From NCBI GenBank assembly GCA_013115145.1, contig JAAPAO010000126.1:1-64000 (forward strand): a stretch of DNA of 64,000 bases. Reading direction: 5' to 3'. Position 1 is the stretch's first letter. Each line of letters starts with the position of its first letter. This document shows positions 36,939-47,386 of this stretch, piece by piece. A program made the position numbers and the translations under genes. The notes beneath the pieces are model-generated. The model worked only from the letters and a program-made list of their open reading frames with translations. It was not told the DNA's origin and did no database searches. This DNA is from Perkinsus chesapeaki (taxonomy: Eukaryota > Perkinsozoa > Perkinsida > Perkinsidae).

Positions 36939-37833
36939 TTAACAACAAGAAACAGAGTAACTTAATAAAATTAAAGTGACATGAAATCTCTAAGGTCCAC
37001 ACTACACTATAGCTCTAGCCTAGACACATCACGCTTTAGTGTTCCTCAAATGGTCTCCCCAAAGCTAGTAATTCCATCTTGGCTGCCAGCGCACTAACGA
37101 CATAATTTCTTCCCTCTCAGCATTTTCTCATTCCACTGTGCACTAGTGTAGCAAAGCTGAATGAGAAACCAAATCAAACCTGCGTAGTTATATATAATAC
37201 GAAGGAACGTGACCTACGCTAGCTGCATCAGAAATCACAGGTGAAGATTTCGAACGGAAAATGCGCGCGCCATTGTAATCGATTTAGAGAAAAACTCGCA
37301 AATCAATATTTTTGCTCTATTGGGGCCGGCCCTTCATCACTAGCACTAGTAACTCAGTAGACCTCTTCTCTTGGCATTCTTCGCACTTTCTAGAACCCCA
37401 GTTAACAAAATACTTGAGGAAGAGTATCCAAACACATCCGGTGTAGCGAAATGTACGAGTGGATCAATTCACATATAATAAAGGATATTCTCAATAACGC
37501 ACTTATTGCACTTTAACCCCCTACCCCGAATGAGCTAGAGGTGTGCCAATATGTTGGAAATGCTGCTGTCAACTATAACACAATACGGTACAGAATGAAT
37601 GGGTAGCGATAAATGGAATATATAATGTAGGAACGTAGGAAAGGGATAACCTTAAGTTCTTAATTCAATATTAAGTACGAGTACGAGTATTAAGATATGC
37701 CTTCGGGGCTAGTGACGCAACAGAGTAGGAGGCCAATACCACCACAGCAACAACACAACCAGCAGAATATTGCGTAGTTGTGCAGTAACAGCAATAGCAT
37801 CAGCGATGGCGACCTGTCCCGTAGAATATACAG
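36939..37833. other. Intergenic, no gene seen
   Basis: About 900 bases between the two intronless genes, AT-rich near 37430-37700. No exon or repeat recognised. Confidence 0.55.
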
Positions 37834-39408
37834 TCATGTGTCTGATGACGATGTTGTAGGCGTGTCGTGCTCTAGTAGGGGCGGCTTTGGTGTCGCATTA
37901 GATGATACGTCAGTCCGCTTGGTGTAGGTTATATACAGATAGGCCAATACACAAACAACAGGTGCCAAGAATACCCAACCATAGGGCTCTGGTACCTTAA
38001 TTTGGTCTTGAGTAGTTGAACTGAATAATGCAGCTCCACCGCCTAACACCAAAGTAGCATCATAAGCCAAACCAAAGGCAACAATAGCAGCATAAAGGAT
38101 AACCTTTGATAGCTTATTGCGTGATGTATTGATTGCATACAAACGATAAGCTACATTAGCAATAAGTGGGGTTCTACAACCAAGCATTGTGGTTAATATA
38201 ACCATATCTCTTACAGGTATCCACCACTGCTTAACAGGATTTAGCCCATTATATGACAGTAGAAATGCCAATCTTGGTAGACCATAGGCTATAAAGGGAG
38301 CTACCACAATGTAGACACCTCGTCTACTTAGAGTCCATATAGGCATCTGTGTTGCGGCTATCTCATCCCAATGTGCTCGAAGATTCTCCTCGAACTCAGC
38401 TTCTGAGCCATACCATTGGGATATACTCTCCCTAATAAACGCACGGTCTTCCTGTAGAGTACACTGGGCGCTCGCCACAGTAAAGTTGGTGATCTGAGCT
38501 TGTAAGTTAGCCTTTGCCGGGATAAATATGAAGCAAACAATGGTACTTATAATAATAGTGACAGCGGCCTCGAGAACTAAATACAGAATAAGGGGAGTAA
38601 ACGACTCAACTCGGCCGGCTACCACTGATAGATCGATCGACATCATTATGATCAAGATAGTCACTTCGCATGCTGCCACTAGTATACAGAATTTAGTCTG
38701 CATATTAGAAATGAAAGTGACTCCCCCTGGCTCATGTGTTCTCAAGAACCCTGCCAGTTCGAAGACACACCACAGTCTTGAAAAGTAGTCAGTCGACCAG
38801 AGTATGACAAGACCTTCGGAGCGGCTCAAGAAAGAGCTAATATGATGGATGCCGATATACTTCAGTTCTAAGTCATCTTGGGAGATACAACACTTGTCCA
38901 GAAACACTAGTTGATCTTTATGAAACAGCCTCATAGCAAGATAGCCAAGAGTAACACCTGCCGCCAAGGCAACAAGGCCGGACATCTCGACTATATAGGA
39001 GGCTATCTCACGGTCCTCTGGTAAGAAATATATCATAATCGATAACGATATTGATATTGTTAGCATGACTATATACCCTATATGAATATAATAGGCAGTT
39101 ATCAGTGAGAGATGCTTCCAGAAGGCATTGGCGCCCCAAGAATGACTTATGAACAAATCCAATAGTTCCACAGGCTCGGATAGATTATACGTAGAATTAG
39201 TGCCTTTAGAACCCCAAAATATTGACCAACGTGCTGCAATATCAGATAATGATACCCCACGTAGGGCACTGTCTCGACGTTGTATTTGGTAATGGTTGAT
39301 GATGTCACCGCCGCTCTCCGCCTTACCAGGATGATGTGGGATCTGTTGTAGTGTCTCCGAATCCATGTATTGGATCGGTTCCAGGTCCGTAAGCCCTAGG
39401 CCACCCAT
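37834..39408 (-). CDS. Multi-pass membrane protein with split TIR/FISHSW-like domain, intronless
   Basis: One open frame of 524 codons, start at 39408 (MGGLGLTDLEPIQYMDSETL). Residues about 82-90 read LLDLFISHSWG, the start of a TIR-like fold. Two hydrophobic segments follow (IGYIVMLTISISLSIMIYFL and LVALAAGVTLGYLAMRL). The fold then resumes with LVFLDKCCISQDD and SEGLVILWSTDYFSRLWCVF, then ELAGFLRTHEP. Five or more further hydrophobic segments fill the C-terminal half. The FISHSW, LDKxCIxQ and RLWCVxELA motifs define a family I know as expanded in dinoflagellates and relatives. Whether it has NADase or only signalling function cannot be read from the sequence. Like its POT neighbour it has no introns. 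Confidence 0.75.
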   Translation of the reverse strand: MGGLGLTDLEPIQYMDSETLQQIPHHPGKAESGGDIINHYQIQRRDSALRGVSLSDIAARWSIFWGSKGTNSTYNLSEPVELLDLFISHSWGANAFWKHLSLITAYYIHIGYIVMLTISISLSIMIYFLPEDREIASYIVEMSGLVALAAGVTLGYLAMRLFHKDQLVFLDKCCISQDDLELKYIGIHHISSFLSRSEGLVILWSTDYFSRLWCVFELAGFLRTHEPGGVTFISNMQTKFCILVAACEVTILIIMMSIDLSVVAGRVESFTPLILYLVLEAAVTIIISTIVCFIFIPAKANLQAQITNFTVASAQCTLQEDRAFIRESISQWYGSEAEFEENLRAHWDEIAATQMPIWTLSRRGVYIVVAPFIAYGLPRLAFLLSYNGLNPVKQWWIPVRDMVILTTMLGCRTPLIANVAYRLYAINTSRNKLSKVILYAAIVAFGLAYDATLVLGGGAALFSSTTQDQIKVPEPYGWVFLAPVVCVLAYLYITYTKRTDVSSNATPKPPLLEHDTPTTSSSDT

Positions 39409-40569
39409 AGAAGGACGGGATTAGTAGATATAACACAATTAAAAGAGTAACACAACGTAGCGGAACTGATACAAAAACCGATAAAACAAATGAGCCAAGA
39501 AATTGGAGAGATTATAGCATTTTAGAACACATCATTTTTCTCAAGACGAAATACTGTGAATGGATAATGACAGGATTAATAATATACCTAGAACACAAGG
39601 CTTCAAGAACCGTGTAGTAATATTCATATTGACAATGTAAATGAGGCAATATAATAATAAGAATTGACAGAAAAATGGTATAACGATTGTTACGCATATT
39701 AACCTTACACTAAGCTAAAGCTAGCGACAGCCATATACATTGGAAGGCCCGAATTTAACTACACCTTGGGACCGCATATCATTATTGGGATGAGTGCGTA
39801 ATAAAGATGACATATATACACCTATCTGACGGATGCCAAAGCGAGTCCTATGTCCCCCACCGATGAAGCAGGACCGTTCACCTTGGAAATATATCGATTA
39901 CTTGGGCGAGCGCTAATTTCTTGAAAGTTAGGCCTCATGTTCATCTTGGCCTCGAACAGGGCGGATTTGAGTTAGATTGTTTAGTGAATGGTCACCGAAG
40001 TGGCCCATGCTCCCATCGATGATGTGACAAGAAGATTAAGCGGTGAAAATGGGCTTCCGGAGAAAGAGTTAATACAAATGTAGTAGTGGGGAGACAGGAT
40101 ATTGGGGAGGTTATGGGTTAGGAGTCCGCATACCATATCATCCGAGTTGAACCTGGATGAATCTAAATCTGACAATTACTCTGAAACGGACAAGCTTGGC
40201 GCTGGTAGGGTGTATTGGTATATGACAGTAATGTTATTCCTCCTATAGGGATAGTATGTGTTGAGTCATTAGCAGCTACCTTCCGTATAATGGAGAGAAG
40301 GAGGTTATTAAGGGTAGTATGAGGGGATACTACCTGCACGGTAGACTGCATATAGTCGAACTCTTCAAGCTGGCTTGAAAATGCCCCCAGTTAAAATATA
40401 GTTCCGCGTGGGGAATGTGTGAATACCAAATACCAGCTATAGTCTCCTAGGGGCAGTTTAATAAGCACCACGCATCTTTACACTAACACTTTGTATAAAA
40501 CGTATAATCTAGGCAGCAAAGCTCCGCACAGAAGTACGAAAATCTCGAGGAGGCCTTTATGTTGGTATC
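39409..40569. other. Divergent strand-switch region, no gene seen
   Basis: About 1.15 kb between the minus-strand block ending in the TIR-like gene and the plus-strand block. No convincing exon. As a divergent intergenic region it is the best place in the window to look for a transcription start for both blocks. Confidence 0.5.
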
Positions 40570-41559
40570 ATGCGCGCCGCATATTCTGAGCCAGAGAACT
40601 TTTATGCGTCTCGGGTCTATAATTTCTCTCCAACGCATGTGGCTGCTCTAGAAAGTGCTCTTCAAGTCTGATCCTTCCATTGCGTAGGTTCTTCACCGTC
40701 CGATCCGCGCTAGATCTGTTAGCCAGGGTATCCTACAGGCTGTATTAATATTCTGTCTCTTCATTGTGTTATGTCAGCAGTTAGGCCTCAACATAAGCTC
40801 CTCGGGGGTTACAAATGTAATACCAGCCTTCCCATTAAGGGTTCCTTATGCTTACTTAGCGTTGGGCTGTCCCCCTATGGGCACCTGTTGTGGTGACATG
40901 TCTGGTAGTAGTAGCAGCTTTGATGAGTGTAACACAATCTCAGCAGTTTGTTATACCTACCTTAATGCTTACTACACTGTAATAACCCTCCTATTAGCCT
41001 TACCATAATAGATCCAGGTACCTGGGCATGATGTGGTTGGCTTGGGTTTACGATCCTGACTCTGACAGGACACTCTTCTTCCTGCTCAGACCTACTAAGG
41101 TAGTCTCCTCTCGCCGCCTCCAGGCTGTCATTTTGCCATCCAGAGCGAAAGGCTTGTTCTAATACTAGTGATGTGCATTGAGCTGGGCCTGTTCCTGGCG
41201 TATTGTCTGCTCCATTGGCTATACCCTTTGTTGATTGATAGTATATCCGAGACATGGCTAGCGAAACACTGGTAGTAGCACTGCAGGTGGTGTTGGGACG
41301 AAATATGTCTTCGATTAGGTTTAGACTGCAGTATGAGGGTGATGGATGGTTCAGATACGTCCCTTATGGTATCTTTACACCACGTACCTGGAGGAGATGT
41401 CGGTATACTGGCTCAACTGATAGGGAGGTAGTACAGGGTAATAGAGGATATGTACAAAGGGGAATGATGATAACTGTGCTACTCGGTTTCCTGGGACCAG
41501 TCTGGTTGGTTAGCTTTTCTCTGTTGAAAACTATGTTTTTTGGCCGAAAAATAGAGTAG
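40570..41559 (+). CDS. Possible multi-pass membrane protein, unknown family
   Basis: Starts ATG 40570 (MRAAYSEPENFYASRVYNFS). A GT-AG intron ends at 40687; it could be 22 nt (40666-40687) or 50 nt (donor near 40638), both in frame. Next comes a membrane segment (GILQAVLIFCLFIVLCQQLG), a Cys-containing loop (ALGCPPMGTCCGDMSG), then YLGMMWLAWVYDPDSDRTLF, another segment (ELGLFLAYCLLHWLYPLLI), RLQYEGDGWFRYVPYGIFTP, and a final hydrophobic piece ending FFGRKIE at 41559. Some joins are uncertain. No named family. It heads the plus-strand array. Confidence 0.42.
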
Positions 41560-42490
41560 AATACCTTTCTCAATATCATCATGGACTTCTTTCAAGCGGG
41601 GAGATGAAACCAAATAATAAATTACTCAAATTGTAGCTATTGTCGGAGATAGGCTTGATTCGTGGACAAGGCGATGAGTGGGAGATAGGCTTGATTAGTG
41701 GACAAGGCGATGAGTGGGAGATAGGCTTGATTAGGGTCGCCCCCACGGCACCGGCGAGTGGCGTGATGACTCCTTCCACGGTGAGTGTTTGATGGGGAGG
41801 TTTTGCCATGGTGAGCCTGTGGGTCCATTCCGTGCCCGTGAGTTCGGCTCTGGATCACTATCAGTTCAAACATTTATAATGTAATATAAGGGTAGAGGAG
41901 GATAAGGTAGTCTTACTAAGTGTAGGTATGCTACTAGTAGGGCGGAGGAGGATATACGGGAGACACATTTCACACCTAGCCGGTCGATAGATGGTATGAG
42001 GTTTGGTGTAGTTGGAGTAGAGTGTTGCTCTGGTGGGGACTTCTATGCCCATCTACCGCAGGTAGTAACGTCTGGAAGTGATCCTTGGGGTGCATTTAAC
42101 TACCGTTATTGAGCGACAATAGTGAGAAGCGGGTTACCTTTCGTTGGGAACTGTTTGGGGTTGTTTTGGTGATGTACCGAGTCAGCACTACTGAGGAGCT
42201 ACTTCGGGGAATGCTAGGAAATACATCAAAGTCTCTCTGCTTCCTCGTGTCAGCCGTGGCACTTCGGCCATGGCTTTAGAAGACAATACACAATTTAGAG
42301 ATCTATGAATTATTAAATGTTGCTTATTTTCTATTCAATAAGTTTATTATTATTAGTAACTTCATTATTAATGCATTACTATGCATCTGCCTGTAAAGTA
42401 TCAATTCGGTATGAGGGAAACATATAACATCATTTCCCGGACTGCTTGTTGCCTTACCCCACCATGCGCTGTGATGTACATGGTGTTTAG
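41560..42490. other. Spacer with short 36-bp repeat, possible 5' exon of the next gene
   Basis: Contains the tandem repeat at 41646-41734. A candidate start ATG at 42173 (MYRVSTTEELLRGMLGNTSK) could be the first exon of the hydrolase gene downstream; its splice donor is not clear. Confidence 0.4.
41646..41734 (+). repeat. 36-bp tandem repeat, about 2.5 copies
   Basis: Units start GAGATAGGCTTGATT at 41646, 41682 and 41718. The unit continues GTGGACAAGGCGATGAGTGG. Copies one and two differ by one base; the third is partial. Confidence 0.95.
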
Positions 42491-43596
42491 GTTACTGATA
42501 GAGTAGGAGAGGAGACTAGAGATGTCTGCACGGCATTACGGACACTTAAGAGGAGCTTGACCAGTACAGATTCCGAAACCACCACCTTCAGTAGGTCTGA
42601 ATCATTACTAACGTTACTATAATTATAGGTGCATCATCACCGTCCCGTGGAGGGGGTAATACCCTTACGAGCCGTCTTGAGGATGAAGATAGGCGTGTCA
42701 CCGCCCATCTCTGGCCTAATCGGGGTTTAGAGATCCATGGTGGTTACGAGTGCAATGCCCGAGTTAAAGTGGTGGGCCGCTCCGTTTTCTTATTGGAGCC
42801 GATACCTATGACCACACCGTCCAGTGAGGCGTTGGTCTTTTTGCATGGCTACAATTGTCCGACCGAGTATGCCCTATTGCGGCTAGGACAGATGCTGGCT
42901 TTGGGTAGCTTTCCCGCTCATATCCATCCCTTTGTGTTTTCCCAAGCCACTGGGCAGACCTTCTCCTATATAAAGGCAAAGGAGTGTATTGGCCAGTTCG
43001 CTGGGGACCTTTTGGATTTCCTATTGGACCTTCGAAGGCGAGGTTATCATCACGTCCACTGTCTGGTGCACAGTATGGCAGCACACCTGTTCTTCATGAT
43101 GCTGGAGGAGTATGAGAATCGTCGCTTGCTCGACCCGGAGTCCACCGAGATACTAAAGTTGGCCAACGTAGTCCTTATTAATGCAGATTTCCCCCTTACT
43201 AGTTTTGAAGAAGTGCATGTCCCTCGGGTATTGGAGGTAGCAGACAGACTTACGATGTACTGTGATGACCGAGACTTCGCTCTGCTGTGCTCGGAGGTGT
43301 GCCTGCGCGATAAAGTTGTCGGGCGGAAGATTTGGCCGGTTTGCGCCCGGCCCAGCGGGTCTCTTCCGTACGGTAGGAGCCGGATAGACGTTATGGACTG
43401 CCGGCACATGCAGCAGAACGTTCACTCTATTCGGCACAATTATTTCAATTTAAACGTACAAATTGTCAGTGATATAGCGGAGCTGGTGACAGACCATTGT
43501 GGGGCGGATCAACGGTTGACGAGAACGGTGCGGCAGGTGGCTGGGGAGAATGTCTTCAGTTTCCTCTGTCCGCCAAAGTATGTTAAAAATGAGTAG
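42491..43596 (+). CDS. Alpha/beta hydrolase, DUF900-like (5' end unresolved)
   Basis: The supported part begins at an exon after an AG at 42490 (VTDRVGEETRDVCTALRTLK), joins by a short intron to SASSPSRGGGNTL, and runs open to 43596. The hydrolase core starts ALVFLHGYNCPTEYALLRLG, the HGYN oxyanion region of DUF900 proteins. The nucleophile elbow is VHCLVHSMAAHLFFMML, with Ser in the place of the GxSxG motif. A late histidine lies in NVHSIRHNYFNL. DUF900 hydrolases are known mainly from bacteria and have no settled substrate. The C-terminus may instead use a donor at 43578 and end a few codons later. The first exon, perhaps at 42173, is not proven. Confidence 0.68.
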
Positions 43597-44774
43597 CCAA
43601 GAAATTAGAGATTTTAAGTATTGTAAGTATTCTGATACTGTAAGCTCTCGTTGCCGATCATCGGCATGTATACTGTCATCGTTGCTTTATTTTCAAGGCT
43701 CTTTCAGGGAAGTTGAGTTGCTCGTTTCTGGAGGTCTCGGTTCTCAGTATGCTTTGGAGTGGCTTCTTGCGAGAGGTCGCTGATGATGTCCGTGGCTTTG
43801 CCAGCCAGCTTCATCGAGATGTCTGCGGTGATCTAGACTACTATGGTGAAACGCCAAGTACTGATGACGCCTCAACCGACTCGGAAAGCCTAGAAGGGGA
43901 CTGCATTTGGGAGGGGATGTAGTATAAAGTAGAGGCATAGGGAAGGGTAATTTTGCCTTCTGGATAGGCCGTTCGGTGCTATCAATACAGTTGACGTATT
44001 GACGTGTCGATCAGAGGCTAAGTCAGGCTGTGTCCCCAAATGGAGGTACATGCAGCATAATGAAGAAGAGGAATTGACCGATTCGGAAGGGAGCAGCAGG
44101 TGGCGGCGGGGGCAAGCTTGTCCCAATTGTGTGCTCGTATCTTTTGTTAACAGGTCTACCTCTTTCGCGTCGTCCTGTAGAGCTGAAGCTACTGTGCAGA
44201 CCGACGCTGGGTACGTGGAGGAGCTTGAGGAGACAGTAGCCGCCTTGGAAGTATCAGTTAGCTGGGCGGTTAGAGTAGGATAGTGAGCCTCAGGCGCAGA
44301 TAGACGAACTAAGAAGGATGCTCGGCGCCGGTAGTAACCAGGATGTGTTGCTAGGCGGCAGTGAGCAGCAGCCTCCTATACCCCTACTACCGATGTCCAA
44401 CTCAATAAATGCCAATAGGGACGACCACCGCCATGATTCGCCTCGATCAAGTGTAATATGGCAGAGGGAGGCTTGTAGGAGATATACGCAAGGCCAATAC
44501 GGTGGGATTATAGTAGGGTAAATTCACAGTGCGGGTAGTAGAAGTGATGGCTGTTGGGGGAAAGGAGAGAATATCTTTGGCGCTCTCAGTAAAATGGAAT
44601 CTTAGACACCATTCAAGGTCTGAAGTGCGGTGTAAACTTATTAAGAATGAAACTCTAATGATGATTAGGTTTATGTAGGTACTGGGGAGCGGTAGCATAC
44701 CAACAACCGAGAGCTTCATAATATACTCCTCAGAGGACTTAGAGGGTTACTCCGACTTCGAGGACAACTCCTGA
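43580..44774 (+). CDS. Unknown acidic protein with coiled-coil segment
   Basis: Start ATG 43580 (MLKMSSQEIRDFKYCKYSDT), overlapping the preceding coding end by 17 bases if both calls are right. Exons read SGFLREVADDVRGFASQLHR, then an acidic Ser/Thr stretch (TPSTDDASTDSESLEGDCIW), HNEEEELTDSEGSS, a short coiled coil (YVEELEETVAALE) and QAQIDELRRMLGAG. A plausible last exon ends EDLEGYSDFEDNS with a stop at 44772-44774. The last intron borders are not resolved, and an earlier stop at 44519 is an alternative. No domain recognised; the composition suggests a disordered, possibly phosphorylated protein. Confidence 0.42.
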
Positions 44775-44922
44775 CAAGTTCATTTTGACAAGTGGAAATA
44801 TCGGCATCTTTATTGGTGATTATTAACTCATATCAACTAGTGATTTAACCTCGCTTACCCGCTGAGCTTTGGGTTCTCGAGGAGTAGATGTCGACCTGTT
44901 AGCAGCTTGGCTTAGCTTTATT

Positions 44923-46548
44923 ATGACTGTCCCTCCACAGAAACTATCAACGCCAGAACCGACTAAGGTTATTAGTAGACAGGCACTCCGGAGCAAGTAC
45001 AGGGAGATCAAGGCTTCAATCGATCAGACGATCGATTTGATACCGGCTCATCAGTATCTTCAAACAGTGACCTTCGGGGACTCTCCCCTGACTGTCCAGG
45101 AGGCAGGCTACCACAATAGGCAGCTGGACCCTCGAGGGGTTAAAGGCACGTCCAAGGTGCTAGAGGAGGTGCTGAGTAAACGGAAAGCGGAACAGAGCAA
45201 AAGCGCGTCTAAGAAGAACCCCGCGGCGGCGAAAAAGAAGAAGGCTAGTAATAATGGAGAGTGCCTCTGGTGGGTATGGCGGCAATGTGCTCAGAGGCGT
45301 CCCGTCCGGTGTCTGGAGCTGAGCTTCGGGAGAAGCTGCATGCTAAGATAGAAGCAATGAGGTGAGGGAAAGGGTATGCAGTGGGGGAATTGGAGACATT
45401 TTAGGGAAGCTAGAGAGACCCAGAAAGAATGGAAAAAAGCTGCTAAGGAGAACGAGGAGGTAGTAATAAGGAGGAAGGGCTAGGAGAATGTTTGCCGTCA
45501 TGTTGCTCCGAGAGGTCAGGGGCCGATTCACGGTGTGATTTAGCCTACTTGACGGACGTGTTTGGACTCACTTTGTGTCCAAACTCGAACTTGACTCAAT
45601 TCTCCACACTTTGAAGAGTTACCCTTTCGGATTATAAGGATCGTCTACCAGAAATGTTTGAATGGTTTAAGTAGCACTATACTGTATAGTGATAACTGTA
45701 CAACACCGATGCCTCAACAGCAGTGCGAATGCTAGCTGTTGTTATCTATCCGAAATAGGACAGAATACGATGAATGATTGTATTTGATCAGAACGCAGTA
45801 GATGCCGGTGAGGCAAAGAGGCTCCGAAGGGCCAAGGAGAAGGCAGCAGCAGCTGAGAGAAGAAAGAAGGGGAAGAATGGTGGTAGAAAGAAGGGGGAAA
45901 TGAAGGCAGCGGTGGCGGCTAAGAGGAAGGAGAGGGAGGCTGCTGCTGCCGCCGATGTAGAGGAGCAGGCTGCTACTGTCAAGGAGGATCTAGACTTCAG
46001 CTCCTTCAACTTTAAGAAGAGGGCAGCTGATGGTAATCGGAAGGGCGTGGGTTCGATCCTTGGCGATGGCATTCTTAGTGGAAGAGTATAAGGAGAAGAA
46101 GGTGTCTAAGCGACAGAGATTGGATAAGGAGATACAACAGGCCGAGAAGGAACAGCAGCAAATAGCTCAGGCGGCCACCGCTGAGGAGAGGGTTAAACTA
46201 AGCCAAGATAAGGCCATAGAGAGGGTAGGTGTATGGGGGAGGGGGGTTGAACGTACGAGGAAATTTGGTATAGGCAATGAAGAGAGCAGCGGGAGAAAAG
46301 GTCCATGATGATGTACATAAACTGAGGAAGGCACAAAAGACTATTGATAAAAAGAAGAACAAGTCTAGGGAGGAATGGTAGGAATATTAAATAGTAGATG
46401 GAATGAAGTATTGGTGTGTAGGGCTGCCCGCACTAGGGAAGTTAAGGATAAGCAAGCAGCTGAACAGGCTAAGCGAAAGGAAAACATACAGAAATACCGA
46501 GGAAAGAACGCACGGAAGTCTCTGGCGGAGAAGTCTAATGAAGCTTGA
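44923..46548 (+). CDS. SURF6: SURF6/RRP14 ribosome-biogenesis protein
   Basis: Nucleolar protein of early pre-rRNA processing. Start ATG 44923 (MTVPPQKLSTPEPTKVISRQ). After a basic stretch comes the SURF6 N-terminal block GAELREKLHAKIEAMR, then ETQKEWKKAAKENEE, AKRLRRAKEKAAAAERRKK, VEEYKEKKVSKRQRLDKEIQ, VHKLRKAQKTIDKKKNKSRE and finally AKRKENIQKYRGKNARK, stop 46546-46548. The order LREKL..IE.MR, K-rich block, KKKKSKEEW-like, ENIKKR-like matches the SURF6 domain. Composition is very rich in Lys, Arg, Glu and Ala. One intron near 45480-45780 is about 300 nt; the others are short. The intron at 46033-46078 contains the tRNA-like element. Confidence 0.83.
45560..45584. other. Hairpin in long SURF6 intron
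   Basis: GTTTGGAC at 45560-45567 and GTCCAAAC at 45577-45584 form a perfect 8-bp stem with a 9-base loop. It lies in the long SURF6 intron. Function unknown. Confidence 0.6.
46033..46078 (+). other. SURF6 46-nt intron carrying tRNA 3'-half-like element
   Basis: The intron starts GTAATCGGAAGG and ends GGCATTCTTAG. Inside is GGGTTCGATCCTTGG followed by CGATGGCATT, matching the intergenic element at 33329 at most positions. Splicing it out joins GAT G to TG GAA in frame (DVEE). Confidence 0.65.
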
Positions 46549-46769
46549 TACCAACTGATACACATCTCCTATTAACAACAATAGCTGATGCGTTGAGGGG
46601 AGGATGATGGCTCCGTCTATTACTCCGGTCGTTACCACCGTCTTTGAGTCTGATATTGTCAGATCTTCCGCGCGAAATTCCAGAGTTAGGGCCGAGGTCT
46701 ATCGAGACTTCGCGAAATCGATGGGGCATACGGGTGTAGCTAGAGGTGTCAGAATTTTACGTCCTATCA

Positions 46770-47257
46770 ATGTCTGGAGTATTGTTTTGTCCCACCTGCG
46801 GGAATTTACTAGTCTTACAAGCTGGCCATGATACGATGAAGTAAAGCCACTGGTGACGCTGCTACGCTTACGAACGGTCCCGTAGGTACTGGTGTCGGAC
46901 ATGCCCTTATCTCTTTCCTATATCAGAGAAATTAACCCAAAAAGAAATACTCCACAAGGAAGGTACGGGTCGCAGGTTCGATCCCTGGTGAGGGCATTTT
47001 TCTCATTTCAGGTGGCCCTGTAGTGGAGGACGTTCTCGGCGGCCCTGACGCCTGGAAGGATGTCCAGCAAACCGAAGGTAACTCTCCCTGTTATTTTCAG
47101 CTATTATCACTGAGTCTCCTATTTAGCGGTGTGTCCGGCTGATGGATGTGATTCTAATAGAGCATACTTCAAACAGATGCAGATAAGAAGCGCCGATGAA
47201 CCAATGACAACCTTCTATCGATGCGTTAAATGTGGGAACATATGGCGCGGCGACTAA
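46770..47257 (+). CDS. POLR3K: RNA polymerase III subunit C11 (POLR3K/RPC11), 4 exons
   Basis: Small zinc-ribbon subunit needed for RNA cleavage, termination and reinitiation by Pol III. Start ATG 46770 (MSGVLFCPTCGNLLVLQAG). Introns at 46841-46885 (45 nt), 46963-47011 (49 nt) and 47078-47126 (49 nt) all keep frame. The N-ribbon has CPTCGN and YWCRTCPYLFPISEKL. The linker VEDVLGGPDAWKDVQQTE matches the DVLGGAxAWxxVxxT of POLR3K. The C-ribbon has CPADGCDSNRAYF, RSADEPMTTFYRC and VKCGNIWRGD with the RSADEP catalytic loop. Both zinc sites are complete except that the third ribbon pair uses CPADGC spacing. Length about 113 residues, close to the human 108. The second intron contains a Pol III B-box-like element. 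Confidence 0.95.
46963..47011 (+). other. POLR3K 49-nt intron carrying tRNA 3'-half-like element
   Basis: Starts GTACGGGTCGCAGG and ends CTCATTTCAG. Inside is GTCGCAGGTTCGATCCCTGG followed by TGAGGGCATTTTT. It has the shape of a tRNA T-arm (CAGG/CCTG stem), an acceptor 3' strand and a T-run like a Pol III terminator. No 5' tRNA half is found. Confidence 0.7.
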
Positions 47258-47386
47258 CGTTTCTACTACTGTGGCTGTGTTGAGTGGTATCCCAGAGCTA
47301 GTTGAATCTTGCAATCTTGCATTTCCTCAACGATACTGTGATATGTGCCTTTTGCTAGTTAATATTTGTTGTTGTTATTATTTATA

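Noticed and set aside
40666-40687. A 22-nt intron
   Set aside because: A 50-nt alternative with a donor near 40638 and the same acceptor is also in frame and fits the usual size, so the ultra-short intron is not demonstrated.
46902-46995. GCCCTTA upstream pairing with TGAGGGC in the POLR3K intron as a tRNA acceptor
   Set aside because: The upstream strand is inside the conserved coding motif CPYLFP, and the spacing of about 94 bases with exon between makes this a coincidence.
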